Assembly: GCA_958349075.1 (NCBI GenBank)
Contig: CATWBR010000329.1
Location: forward strand, 1-5,315
Reading direction: 5' to 3'
Source: an uncultured Clostridium sp.
GTDB taxonomy: Bacteria; Bacillota; Clostridia; Lachnospirales; Lachnospiraceae
DNA: 5,315 bases
Part shown: piece by piece, positions 1 to 5,184 of the stretch
Layout of the letters: each line of letters opens with the position of its first letter
Position numbering within the stretch: the first letter of the stretch is position 1
Notes under the pieces: model-generated
The model's input: the letters and a program-made list of their open reading frames with translations, nothing else
Databases searched by the model: none
Told to the model about the DNA's origin: nothing
Position numbers and translations under genes: made by a program

Positions 1-14
1 CCTTAATTTTAAGG
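1..14. repeat. Short inverted repeat at the window edge
   Basis: CCTTAA and TTAAGG form a perfect 6-base inverted repeat separated by TT. It lies in AT-rich DNA about 28 bases upstream of the -35 box of the T-box operon. It could be the end of an upstream gene's terminator, an operator, or chance in AT-rich sequence. The upstream DNA is outside the window, so no role can be assigned. Confidence 0.25.
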
Positions 15-41
15 ATTTTAAAGAAAATTCGCAAAAAACCC

Positions 42-70
42 TTTACATTTCAAAAAAAATAGTTTATAGT
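42..70 (+). promoter_or_regulatory. Sigma-A-type promoter of the aspS-gatCAB operon
   Basis: A -35 hexamer TTTACA (42-47) and a -10 hexamer TATAGT (65-70) are separated by exactly 17 bases, close to the housekeeping consensus TTGACA-N17-TATAAT. An A-run (34-39) lies just upstream. Transcription would begin near position 77, a few bases before the first paired bases of the T-box leader (86), which is where a leader promoter is expected. The call rests on spacing and hexamer match alone. Confidence 0.75.
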
Positions 71-280
71 GAGGACCATAAAAAAGGCAGTGAAGGAGAC
101 TCTGTCTTAAAGAATCCGACAGAAAGACGTGGTCACCGGCTGAGAGCCGCGTCAGGAGGGCGTAAGACAATAGGGAACACTCCGGAGCCGGACGTCCGAA
201 CGTTCAGTAGGACGCCACGTGAATGCGCGTTAAGCATACAAGAGAGTGAGAAGATTAAGCGCTGCTTTACTTTTCAAATG

Positions 281-310
281 CGGGTGGTACCGCGGGAATA
301 TCCCGTCCCG
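281..310 (+). promoter_or_regulatory. T-box core / antiterminator
   Basis: GGGTGGTACCGCG (282-294) matches the conserved T-box core. It folds as CGGG 281-284 with CCCG 307-310, a 7-base bulge TGGTACC (285-291), then GCGGGA 292-297 with UCCCGU 301-306 (one G-U pair) closing a 3-base loop. The bulge UGGU (285-288) is where the free NCCA end of uncharged tRNA pairs. The variable base is U, which can pair with A73 or wobble with G73. Bases 305-310 are shared with the terminator stem, so the two structures exclude each other. Confidence 0.93.
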
Positions 311-339
311 GAATGTCGAAAGATGTTCCGGGACTTTTT
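305..339 (+). terminator. T-box-controlled intrinsic terminator
   Basis: GUCCCGGAA (305-313) pairs perfectly with UUCCGGGAC (326-334), giving a 9-bp GC-rich stem. The interior can extend with UC-GAAA-GA. Five U residues follow immediately (335-339). The 5' arm overlaps the 3' strand of the antiterminator, giving the standard T-box choice: charged tRNA leaves the terminator to form, while uncharged tRNA stabilises the antiterminator. It lies 55 bases upstream of the chosen aspS start. Confidence 0.93.
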
Positions 340-382
340 GTGTTACATGGAAATCCCGGAATATCAGTGCACAATGAAGAAA

Positions 383-390
383 GAGAGGGA
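383..390 (+). promoter_or_regulatory. Ribosome binding site that decides the aspS start
   Basis: GAGAGGGA, a purine-rich Shine-Dalgarno-like stretch, ends 4 bases before ATG 395. The two alternative in-frame ATGs lack one: 374 is preceded by GTGCACA, and 278 lies inside the antiterminator. The match to AGGAGG is imperfect, so the site is moderately strong. Confidence 0.6.
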
Positions 391-394
391 AAAG

Positions 395-1726
395 ATGGAT
401 TTTTTAACAGGAATGAAAGAAAAAGAAGTTCTGGAGCTTGAGAGTCTTTTAACTGATGGGAAGGCGGGACAGGAGGTAAAAGTAAACGGCGCGGTTATGA
501 ATATCAGGAATATGGGAGATATTGCCTTTATCATTCTGAGAAAAAGAGACGGCGTTCTGCAGGCGGTTTTCGAGAAAGGGGTCACAGAGGCCGACTTTTC
601 CGAGATAAGGGAAGAAACCTTTGTGGAAGCGGCCGGGATTGTGAAAACGGAGGAGAGGGCGCCGCACGGGATTGAACTCCGGTTAAAGAGCATTAAAATC
701 CTCTCAAAACCGGCGGAGCCAATGCCAATTGCGGTTTCCAAATGGAAAATGGGAGCCTCCCTGGAGGCCAGGCTGGATATGCGGCCTCTGACGCTCAGGA
801 ATATAAGGGAGCGGGCCAGATTTAAGATAGAGGAGGGCATTGCCAGGGCGTTCCGGGAATTTCTCCAGGGACAGGGATTCACGGAAATCCATTCCCCGAA
901 AATCGGAGCCAGGGGAGCGGAGGGAGGAGCCAACGTCTTTAAACTCGATTACTTCCACCGCCCGGCCGTGCTGGCACAGAGCCCCCAGTTTTACAAACAG
1001 ATGATGGTCGGGGTATTTGACCGCGTCATGGAAATAGGTCCCGTGTTCCGGGCGGAAAAGCATAATACAAAACGCCATTTGAACGAATATACGGGGCTCG
1101 ATTTTGAAATGGGGTATATCGACGATGTTACGGACATTATGGCAATGGAGACGGGGTTTTTACAGTACATGGTGGAACTGTTAAGAACGCAGTACAGCCA
1201 GGAGCTGGAAATCCTGAGTGTCAAGCTTCCGAAGACGGATAAAATCCCATGCGTAACCTTTACGCAGGCGAAGGAACTGGCATCTGAAAAATACGGAGTG
1301 CAAATCAGAAACCCATATGACCTGGAACCGGAGGAGGAACACCTGATCGGACGCTATTTTAAGGATGAATACAATGCCGACTTTGTTTTTGTAACACAGT
1401 ATCCTTCTAAAAAGCGTCCCTTCTACGCAATGGACGATCCCGAAGACATCAGGTTCACAAAGAGTTTCGACCTCTTATTCCGGGGGCTGGAGGTGACGAC
1501 GGGAGGCCAGCGTATCCACGATTACAGAGAACTGATGGCAAAAATAGAGAAGAGGGGCATGGATGTGGAGGGAATGGATGGCTATCTGGACACCTTCAAA
1601 TACGGCATGCCTCCCCACGGCGGCCTGGGAATCGGTCTGGAACGGATGACGATGCAGCTTCTGGAGGAGGAAAACGTGAGGGAGGTTTCACTTTTTCCAA
1701 GAGACATGAGCCGTCTTGTACCATAG
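395..1726 (+). CDS. aspS: Aspartyl-tRNA synthetase, archaeal-type, probably non-discriminating (Asp/Asn)
   Basis: This cytosolic class IIb synthetase attaches Asp to tRNA(Asp) and, if non-discriminating, also to tRNA(Asn), supplying Asp-tRNA(Asn) to GatCAB. The chosen start gives 443 aa, close to archaeal-type enzymes and far shorter than bacterial-type AspRS (about 590 aa), which carries an extra GAD domain. An N-terminal OB-fold anticodon domain covers about 25-105 and the class II core about 125-443. Motif 1 includes GFTEIHSP (161-168). Motif 2 has FRAE (218-221) and RHLNE (227-231). Motif 3 is GLGIGLER (410-417), with R417 the ATP-contacting Arg. RHLNE and RPFY (341-344) indicate AspRS rather than the related AsnRS. 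Aligned by eye to Thermococcus kodakarensis AspRS, discriminating W26 becomes M35 and K85 becomes P90; Pro at the latter site is associated with relaxed tRNA choice. In-frame ATGs at 278 (inside the antiterminator) and 374 are upstream; 395 has the best ribosome binding site and begins conserved-looking protein. It is the first operon gene, under T-box control, 14 bases before gatC. AspRS identity is very likely; non-discrimination is inferred. Confidence 0.93.
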   Translation: MDFLTGMKEKEVLELESLLTDGKAGQEVKVNGAVMNIRNMGDIAFIILRKRDGVLQAVFEKGVTEADFSEIREETFVEAAGIVKTEERAPHGIELRLKSIKILSKPAEPMPIAVSKWKMGASLEARLDMRPLTLRNIRERARFKIEEGIARAFREFLQGQGFTEIHSPKIGARGAEGGANVFKLDYFHRPAVLAQSPQFYKQMMVGVFDRVMEIGPVFRAEKHNTKRHLNEYTGLDFEMGYIDDVTDIMAMETGFLQYMVELLRTQYSQELEILSVKLPKTDKIPCVTFTQAKELASEKYGVQIRNPYDLEPEEEHLIGRYFKDEYNADFVFVTQYPSKKRPFYAMDDPEDIRFTKSFDLLFRGLEVTTGGQRIHDYRELMAKIEKRGMDVEGMDGYLDTFKYGMPPHGGLGIGLERMTMQLLEEENVREVSLFPRDMSRLVP

Positions 1727-1740
1727 AAAGAAGGGAAAAC

Positions 1741-2034
1741 ATGGCAGTAAAAATCGATGATGAAATGATAGAGTATGTAGGAATCCTTGCGCAGCTTGAA
1801 CTCTCCGGAGAAGAGAAGAAAAAGGCCGGCGAAGACATGGGCAGGATGCTAGAATATATTGATATGCTGAACGGGCTTGACACCTCCAAGACAGCTCCGA
1901 TGTCCCATATATTTGATATCCGGAATGTGTTTCGCGAAGATGAGGTGACAAACACGGACATGGCGCGGGAGATGATCGCCAATGCGCCCTCACAGAAAGA
2001 GAATCAGTACAAAGTACCGAGGACAGTGGAATAG
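1741..2034 (+). CDS. gatC: Asp-tRNA(Asn)/Glu-tRNA(Gln) amidotransferase subunit C
   Basis: GatC is the small non-catalytic subunit of GatCAB. In known structures it wraps around the GatA-GatB interface and stabilises the complex. The 97-aa product has the usual family length. It shows the family pattern: an N-terminal helical part with LAQLELSGEE (16-25), a second helix running into LEYIDMLNGLDTS (37-49), then the extended P-x-x-H stretch (PMSH), R-x-D/E (FREDEV), and a C-terminal AP...Y-x-VPRTVE tail typical of GatC. ATG 1741 is preceded by GAAGGG about 5 bases upstream and begins 14 bases after the aspS stop, so it is in the same transcript. It is highly charged and has no membrane segment or signal peptide. 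Nothing appears truncated. Confidence 0.95.
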   Translation: MAVKIDDEMIEYVGILAQLELSGEEKKKAGEDMGRMLEYIDMLNGLDTSKTAPMSHIFDIRNVFREDEVTNTDMAREMIANAPSQKENQYKVPRTVE

Positions 2035-2079
2035 CGGCTCGGAGAAGACGCTGTTCCGGGCGCAGACCAGGAGGTAATA

Positions 2080-3564
2080 ATGGAACTTATTAAATTGACG
2101 GCTCTTGAGCTGGGAAAAAAGATAAAAGAGAGAGAAATATCGGTGGAGGAGGCGGTAACCGCTTCATTTGCCCGGATTCATGAATGTGAGGATACGATTC
2201 ACGCCTTTATATCCCTGAGTGAGGAGAAAGCGATTGAGGATGCAAAGGCCATACAGTCCCGCATAGACAGACGAGAACTCACGGGACCGCTGGCCGGCGT
2301 TCCGGTTGCGGTGAAGGACAATATCTGTACCGGAGGGATGAAAACCACCTGCGGTTCCAGAATGCTTTCTAATTTTGTGCCTTCCTATTCGGCAGAGGCG
2401 GTCCGGAACCTGGAAAGGGCCGGAGCCGTGATCATAGGAAAGACCAATATGGATGAATTTGCCATGGGAAGCACAACGGAGACTTCATGGTTCGGGCCGA
2501 CCGTAAATCCGTGGAATGAAGACCGTGTGCCGGGCGGTTCATCGGGCGGTTCCTGTGCGGCGGTCGCCGCGGGCGAGACATTTTATGCGCTGGGCTCCGA
2601 TACGGGCGGTTCCATCAGGCAGCCGAGCTCCTTCTGTGGAGTTACCGGAATCAAACCGACCTACGGAACTGTTTCACGTTACGGCCTGATAGCCTACGGT
2701 TCATCCCTGGATCAGATAGGCCCGGTTGCGAAGGATACCGCCGACTGTGCGGCGATTCTGGAAGTTCTGGCATCCCATGACACAAAGGACAGCACCTCCG
2801 TCCCGAGGGAAGACTGCAATTTCCTGCAGGCGCTGACCGGTGAAGTGAAGGGAATGAGGATAGGAATCCCGTCGGACTATCTGGGCGAAGGGCTGGATGA
2901 AAGTGTTAAGAAGGCGGTTCTCTCCGCTGCAGAAGTGTTAAAAGCCCAGGGCGCCGAGGTGGAACGTTTCAACCTTGGCATGGTGGAATATGCCATACCG
3001 GCGTACTATGTCATTGCGTCTGCCGAGGCCAGTTCAAACCTCTCCCGGTTTGACGGTGTAAAATACGGTTACAGGACGAAAGAGTATGAAGAGCTTCATG
3101 AAATGTATAAGAAGAGCCGTTCCGAGGGTTTTGGTCCTGAGGTGAAGCGCCGCATTATGCTCGGCTCTTTTGTCCTAAGCTCCGGTTACTATGATGCATA
3201 CTACCTGAAAGCGCTTCGGACAAAGGCATTAATTAAACAGGCATTCGACAGGGCGTTTGAAAAATACGATGTCATCCTCGGACCGGCAGCGCCCTCCACG
3301 GCGCCGGCCATTGGGGAGAGCCTGAGCGATCCGTTGAAAATGTATCTGGGGGATATTTACACCGTTTCGGTTAACCTGGCCGGCCTGCCGGCTGTCAGCG
3401 TTCCCTGCGGGGTTGATGAGAAAGGCCTTCCCATCGGCCTTCAGATGATTGCCGGCTGCTTCGAGGAGAAAAAGCTCTTCCGCGCATCGTATGCATACGA
3501 GCAGGCGAGAGGCGGATGGAACCTTCCGTTTTACGGCAGAAAATCAGGGAAAGAGGGGAAATAG
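2080..3564 (+). CDS. gatA: Asp-tRNA(Asn)/Glu-tRNA(Gln) amidotransferase subunit A (glutaminase, amidase family)
   Basis: GatA hydrolyses Gln (or Asn) and supplies ammonia through an internal tunnel to GatB. The 494-aa product is an amidase-signature enzyme with an intact Ser-cisSer-Lys triad: K79 in GVPVAVKDN, S154 in the Gly/Ser-rich loop PGGSSGGS (151-158), and nucleophile S178 in GSDTGGSIRQP. These numbers coincide with those recalled for Staphylococcus aureus GatA. R358 (VKRRIMLG) and D425 (YLGDIYT) coincide with its glutamine-binding Arg and Asp. The NLAGLPAVSVPCG segment is also typical of GatA rather than of other amidases. Length is within a few residues of the family norm. The start has a near-perfect Shine-Dalgarno, AGGAGGT at 2069-2075, 4 bases before ATG. 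The 45-base gap after gatC contains no promoter I can support. The TAG stop directly abuts the gatB ATG. The C-terminal tail is short and basic. Confidence 0.97.
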   Translation: MELIKLTALELGKKIKEREISVEEAVTASFARIHECEDTIHAFISLSEEKAIEDAKAIQSRIDRRELTGPLAGVPVAVKDNICTGGMKTTCGSRMLSNFVPSYSAEAVRNLERAGAVIIGKTNMDEFAMGSTTETSWFGPTVNPWNEDRVPGGSSGGSCAAVAAGETFYALGSDTGGSIRQPSSFCGVTGIKPTYGTVSRYGLIAYGSSLDQIGPVAKDTADCAAILEVLASHDTKDSTSVPREDCNFLQALTGEVKGMRIGIPSDYLGEGLDESVKKAVLSAAEVLKAQGAEVERFNLGMVEYAIPAYYVIASAEASSNLSRFDGVKYGYRTKEYEELHEMYKKSRSEGFGPEVKRRIMLGSFVLSSGYYDAYYLKALRTKALIKQAFDRAFEKYDVILGPAAPSTAPAIGESLSDPLKMYLGDIYTVSVNLAGLPAVSVPCGVDEKGLPIGLQMIAGCFEEKKLFRASYAYEQARGGWNLPFYGRKSGKEGK

Positions 3565-5001
3565 ATGAAAAAACAGTATGAAACCGTCATTGGACTGGAA
3601 GTCCATGTAGAGCTTGCCACTAAGACAAAAATTTTCTGCGGCTGCTCCACCGCATTCGGCGCGGCACCGGGTACCCATACCTGTCCGGTCTGCACCGGAA
3701 TGCCGGGTTCCCTGCCGGTTTTGAATAAGAAAGTTGTGGAACTGGCCTTGTCCGTGGGCCTTGCCGCCGGCTGTGAGATAAACCGTTTCTGTAAATTTGA
3801 CCGGAAGAATTATTTTTATCCCGATAATCCCCAGAACTACCAGATTTCCCAGCTCTATCTGCCAATCTGCCACGACGGCGGCCTCACGATCGACACGCCC
3901 CTGGGAGAAAAACGCATCAGAATCCATGAAATTCACATGGAGGAGGATGCAGGAAAACTGATTCATGATGAGTGGGAGGACTGTTCACTGGTAGATTATA
4001 ACAGAAGCGGGGTTCCTCTGATTGAAATCGTCTCCGAGCCGGATATGAGAAGCGCCGGGGAGGTTATTGCATACCTGGAGCGGCTACGCCTTTTAATCCA
4101 GTATCTGGGCGCTTCCGACTGCAAGCTCCAGGAAGGTTCCATGAGGGCCGACGTCAACCTGTCGGTACGGGAAGCGGGAAGCGAAACGCTCGGCACGAGA
4201 ACGGAAATGAAGAACTTAAACTCCTTTAAAGCGATTGCCCGCGCGATCGAGGGAGAGAAAAACCGCCAGATTGAACTTCTGGAGGAGGGGAAGAGTATTT
4301 CCCAGGAGACGCGGAGATGGGATGACAATAAGGAGTACTCCTATGCGATGCGTTCCAAGGAGGACGCAAAGGACTACCGGTATTTTCCGGATCCGGATCT
4401 GCCGCCTGTCGTAATAAGTGAAGAATGGCTTGCGGATATCAGAAGTGCACTCCCGGAACTTCAGCCCGAAAAGATGAAACGTTACCAGGAGGAATACGGC
4501 TTGTCGGAATATGACAGCCAGCTTATCACGGAATCGAGGAACATGGCGGAGATATTTGAGAAAACGACGGCTCTCTGCGGCCTGCCGAAAAAAGCGGCCA
4601 ACTGGCTAATCGGCGAAACCGGCCGCCTGATGAAGGAAAAAGCAGTCGAGGCAGATAAGCTGTCTTTCTCTCCCGGGCATCTTTCAAAGCTCATCCAGCT
4701 AACGGAGTCGGGGAGCATTAATACCACAATTGCAAAAGAGGTCTTTGAGAAGATTTTTTCGGAGGACATAGAGCCTGAATCATATGTAAAAGAGAAGGGC
4801 CTTTTGATGGTAAACGATGATGAGGCCCTGGAACGGACGGTGGAAGAAGTCCTTTTGTCAAACCCCCGGACGGTGGAGGAATACCGAAGCGGAAAAACCA
4901 AGGTGATCAGCTTCCTGGTAGGCCAGGTTATGAAACAGATGCATGGAAAAGCGAACCCCGGTAAAGTGAATGAAATTTTAGGGAATAAATTAGAGCAGTG
5001 A
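3565..5001 (+). CDS. gatB: Asp-tRNA(Asn)/Glu-tRNA(Gln) amidotransferase subunit B (tRNA-binding kinase subunit)
   Basis: GatB binds the misacylated tRNA, phosphorylates the Asp or Glu side chain with ATP, and amidates it with ammonia from GatA. The 478-aa product has normal family length. The N-terminal catalytic cradle opens with VIGLEVHVEL (8-17), where E12 and H14 lie in the metal-binding region. It continues with a four-cysteine zinc knuckle (C25, C27, C40, C43), then the GatB signature around FDRKNYFYPD (78-87) and YQISQ (92-96), and HMEEDAGK (124-131). A helical domain follows, then a C-terminal YqeY-like tail domain ending in MKQMHGKANPGKVNEIL, which contacts the tRNA elbow in known structures. 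ATG 3565 follows the gatA TAG with no gap; the GAGGGG ribosome binding site lies inside the gatA 3' end, favouring translational coupling and matched amounts. No archaeal GatE-type (AspRS-like) insertion is seen, so this is bacterial GatB. It is the last operon gene before a hairpin. Confidence 0.97.
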   Translation: MKKQYETVIGLEVHVELATKTKIFCGCSTAFGAAPGTHTCPVCTGMPGSLPVLNKKVVELALSVGLAAGCEINRFCKFDRKNYFYPDNPQNYQISQLYLPICHDGGLTIDTPLGEKRIRIHEIHMEEDAGKLIHDEWEDCSLVDYNRSGVPLIEIVSEPDMRSAGEVIAYLERLRLLIQYLGASDCKLQEGSMRADVNLSVREAGSETLGTRTEMKNLNSFKAIARAIEGEKNRQIELLEEGKSISQETRRWDDNKEYSYAMRSKEDAKDYRYFPDPDLPPVVISEEWLADIRSALPELQPEKMKRYQEEYGLSEYDSQLITESRNMAEIFEKTTALCGLPKKAANWLIGETGRLMKEKAVEADKLSFSPGHLSKLIQLTESGSINTTIAKEVFEKIFSEDIEPESYVKEKGLLMVNDDEALERTVEEVLLSNPRTVEEYRSGKTKVISFLVGQVMKQMHGKANPGKVNEILGNKLEQ

Positions 5002-5003
5002 AC

Positions 5004-5040
5004 ACGGCGGCCGTCCAATTTTGCGCATGGGCGGCCGCGT
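5004..5040 (+). terminator. GC-rich hairpin after gatB, possible operon terminator
   Basis: Bases 5004-5017 pair with 5028-5040, giving 13 pairs including one G-U, with a single bulged G at 5007 and a 10-base loop (5018-5027). The stem begins 2 bases after the gatB stop. The 3' arm contains the 8-base palindrome GCGGCCGC (5031-5038). Only a weak T-bearing stretch follows (TAAATGTTTCT), not a clean U-run, so termination may be inefficient or the hairpin may mainly protect the mRNA 3' end. Location and stability favour a terminator. Confidence 0.55.
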
Positions 5041-5103
5041 AAATGTTTCTGCCATTACCGTTCAAACCCCTGCCGGAAAGCACATAAAATTTTTTTCAGA
5101 TGC

Positions 5104-5132
5104 TTGACAAAAGATGGAAAAAAGTGTAATAT
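5104..5132 (+). promoter_or_regulatory. Promoter of the rubrerythrin gene
   Basis: A perfect -35 TTGACA (5104-5109) and a -10 TAATAT (5127-5132) have 17-base spacing. An AT tract (AAAATTTTTTT, 5086-5096) lies upstream where an UP element would sit. Transcription should start near 5139. The strong hexamers suggest high expression and separate this gene from the gat operon. Confidence 0.85.
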
Positions 5133-5142
5133 AAAAACAGGA

Positions 5143-5159
5143 ATAATTCCTAGAATTAT
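5143..5159. promoter_or_regulatory. Perfect inverted repeat, candidate operator (PerR/Fur-like)
   Basis: ATAATTC and GAATTAT are perfect 7-base inverted arms with a 3-base spacer (CTA). The site lies about 11 bases after the -10 box, near +4 to +20 of the predicted transcript, where a bound repressor would block initiation. AT-rich dyads of this size suit Fur-family regulators, and clostridial rubrerythrin genes are known PerR targets, but the classical PerR box is 7-1-7 (TTATAATNATTATAA) and this is 7-3-7. The regulator assignment is inference; the dyad itself is plain. Confidence 0.55.
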
Positions 5160-5184
5160 AATAGAACGTAGGAGGAATAAAAGA

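Larger units (their letters stand above)
86..339 (+). promoter_or_regulatory. T-box riboswitch leader, Asn specifier (possible Asn/Glu dual)
   Basis: This RNA leader binds uncharged tRNA and controls read-through into aspS-gatCAB. Stem I can be traced. A basal helix GGC 86-88/GCC 187-189 is followed by a GA-rich kink (AGUGA 89-93 opposite GGA 184-186). Helix GGAG 95-98/CUCC 180-183 follows, then the specifier loop with 170-179 on its 3' side. Above it are a 7-bp helix (103-109/163-169), a short helix (115-117/155-157), a purine-rich bulge, GACG 126-129/CGUC 150-153, and the distal loop. AAC (176-178) followed by a purine sits directly before CUCC, the canonical specifier position, so tRNA(Asn) is the predicted ligand; GAA (175-177) overlaps it by one base. 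The linker holds CGUCC/GGACG (193-197/210-214) enclosing CAGUAGG, a typical Stem II-region sequence, and a hairpin AUGC/GCAU (223-237). The T-box core and terminator follow. Together with the leader up to the aspS start this accounts for the whole non-coding stretch 1-394. The type is near certain; individual helices were paired by eye. Confidence 0.93.

Noticed and set aside
1..394. Search for a leader peptide or tRNA gene in the non-coding upstream region
   Set aside because: The structured sequence is fully explained by the T-box. No short frame with a ribosome binding site and no tRNA cloverleaf (acceptor plus TTCRA arm) was found.
364..933. 189-codon open frame on the minus strand
   Set aside because: It lies wholly opposite aspS, has no recognisable motifs and no convincing ribosome binding site context. 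It is a shadow of the real gene, as are the other minus-strand frames at 449-667, 704-1078, 991-1224, 1596-1982 and 1688-1993.
395..5001. The aspS-gatCAB cluster as a novel system
   Set aside because: All four genes are clearly recognised, intact and of normal length, and T-box-controlled aspS-gatCAB operons are already known in clostridia. The interest lies in regulatory details, not in a new pathway.
4482..5018. 178-codon open frame on the minus strand over the gatB 3' end
   Set aside because: It is antisense to the conserved GatB tail domain, its start region falls in the hairpin after gatB, and its sequence is Ser/Arg-rich without family features. The frames at 3544-3966, 3620-3865 and 3996-4328 were rejected for the same kind of reason.
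5031..5038. GCGGCCGC palindrome as a protein-binding or recombination site
   Set aside because: It is part of the 3' arm of the hairpin after gatB and needs no separate explanation.
5071..5096. Possible intrinsic terminator ending in the 7-T run at 5090-5096
   Set aside because: The only stem before the T-run is TGC/GCA (3 pairs). The AAAATTTTTTT tract is better explained as an UP-like element upstream of the TTGACA box.
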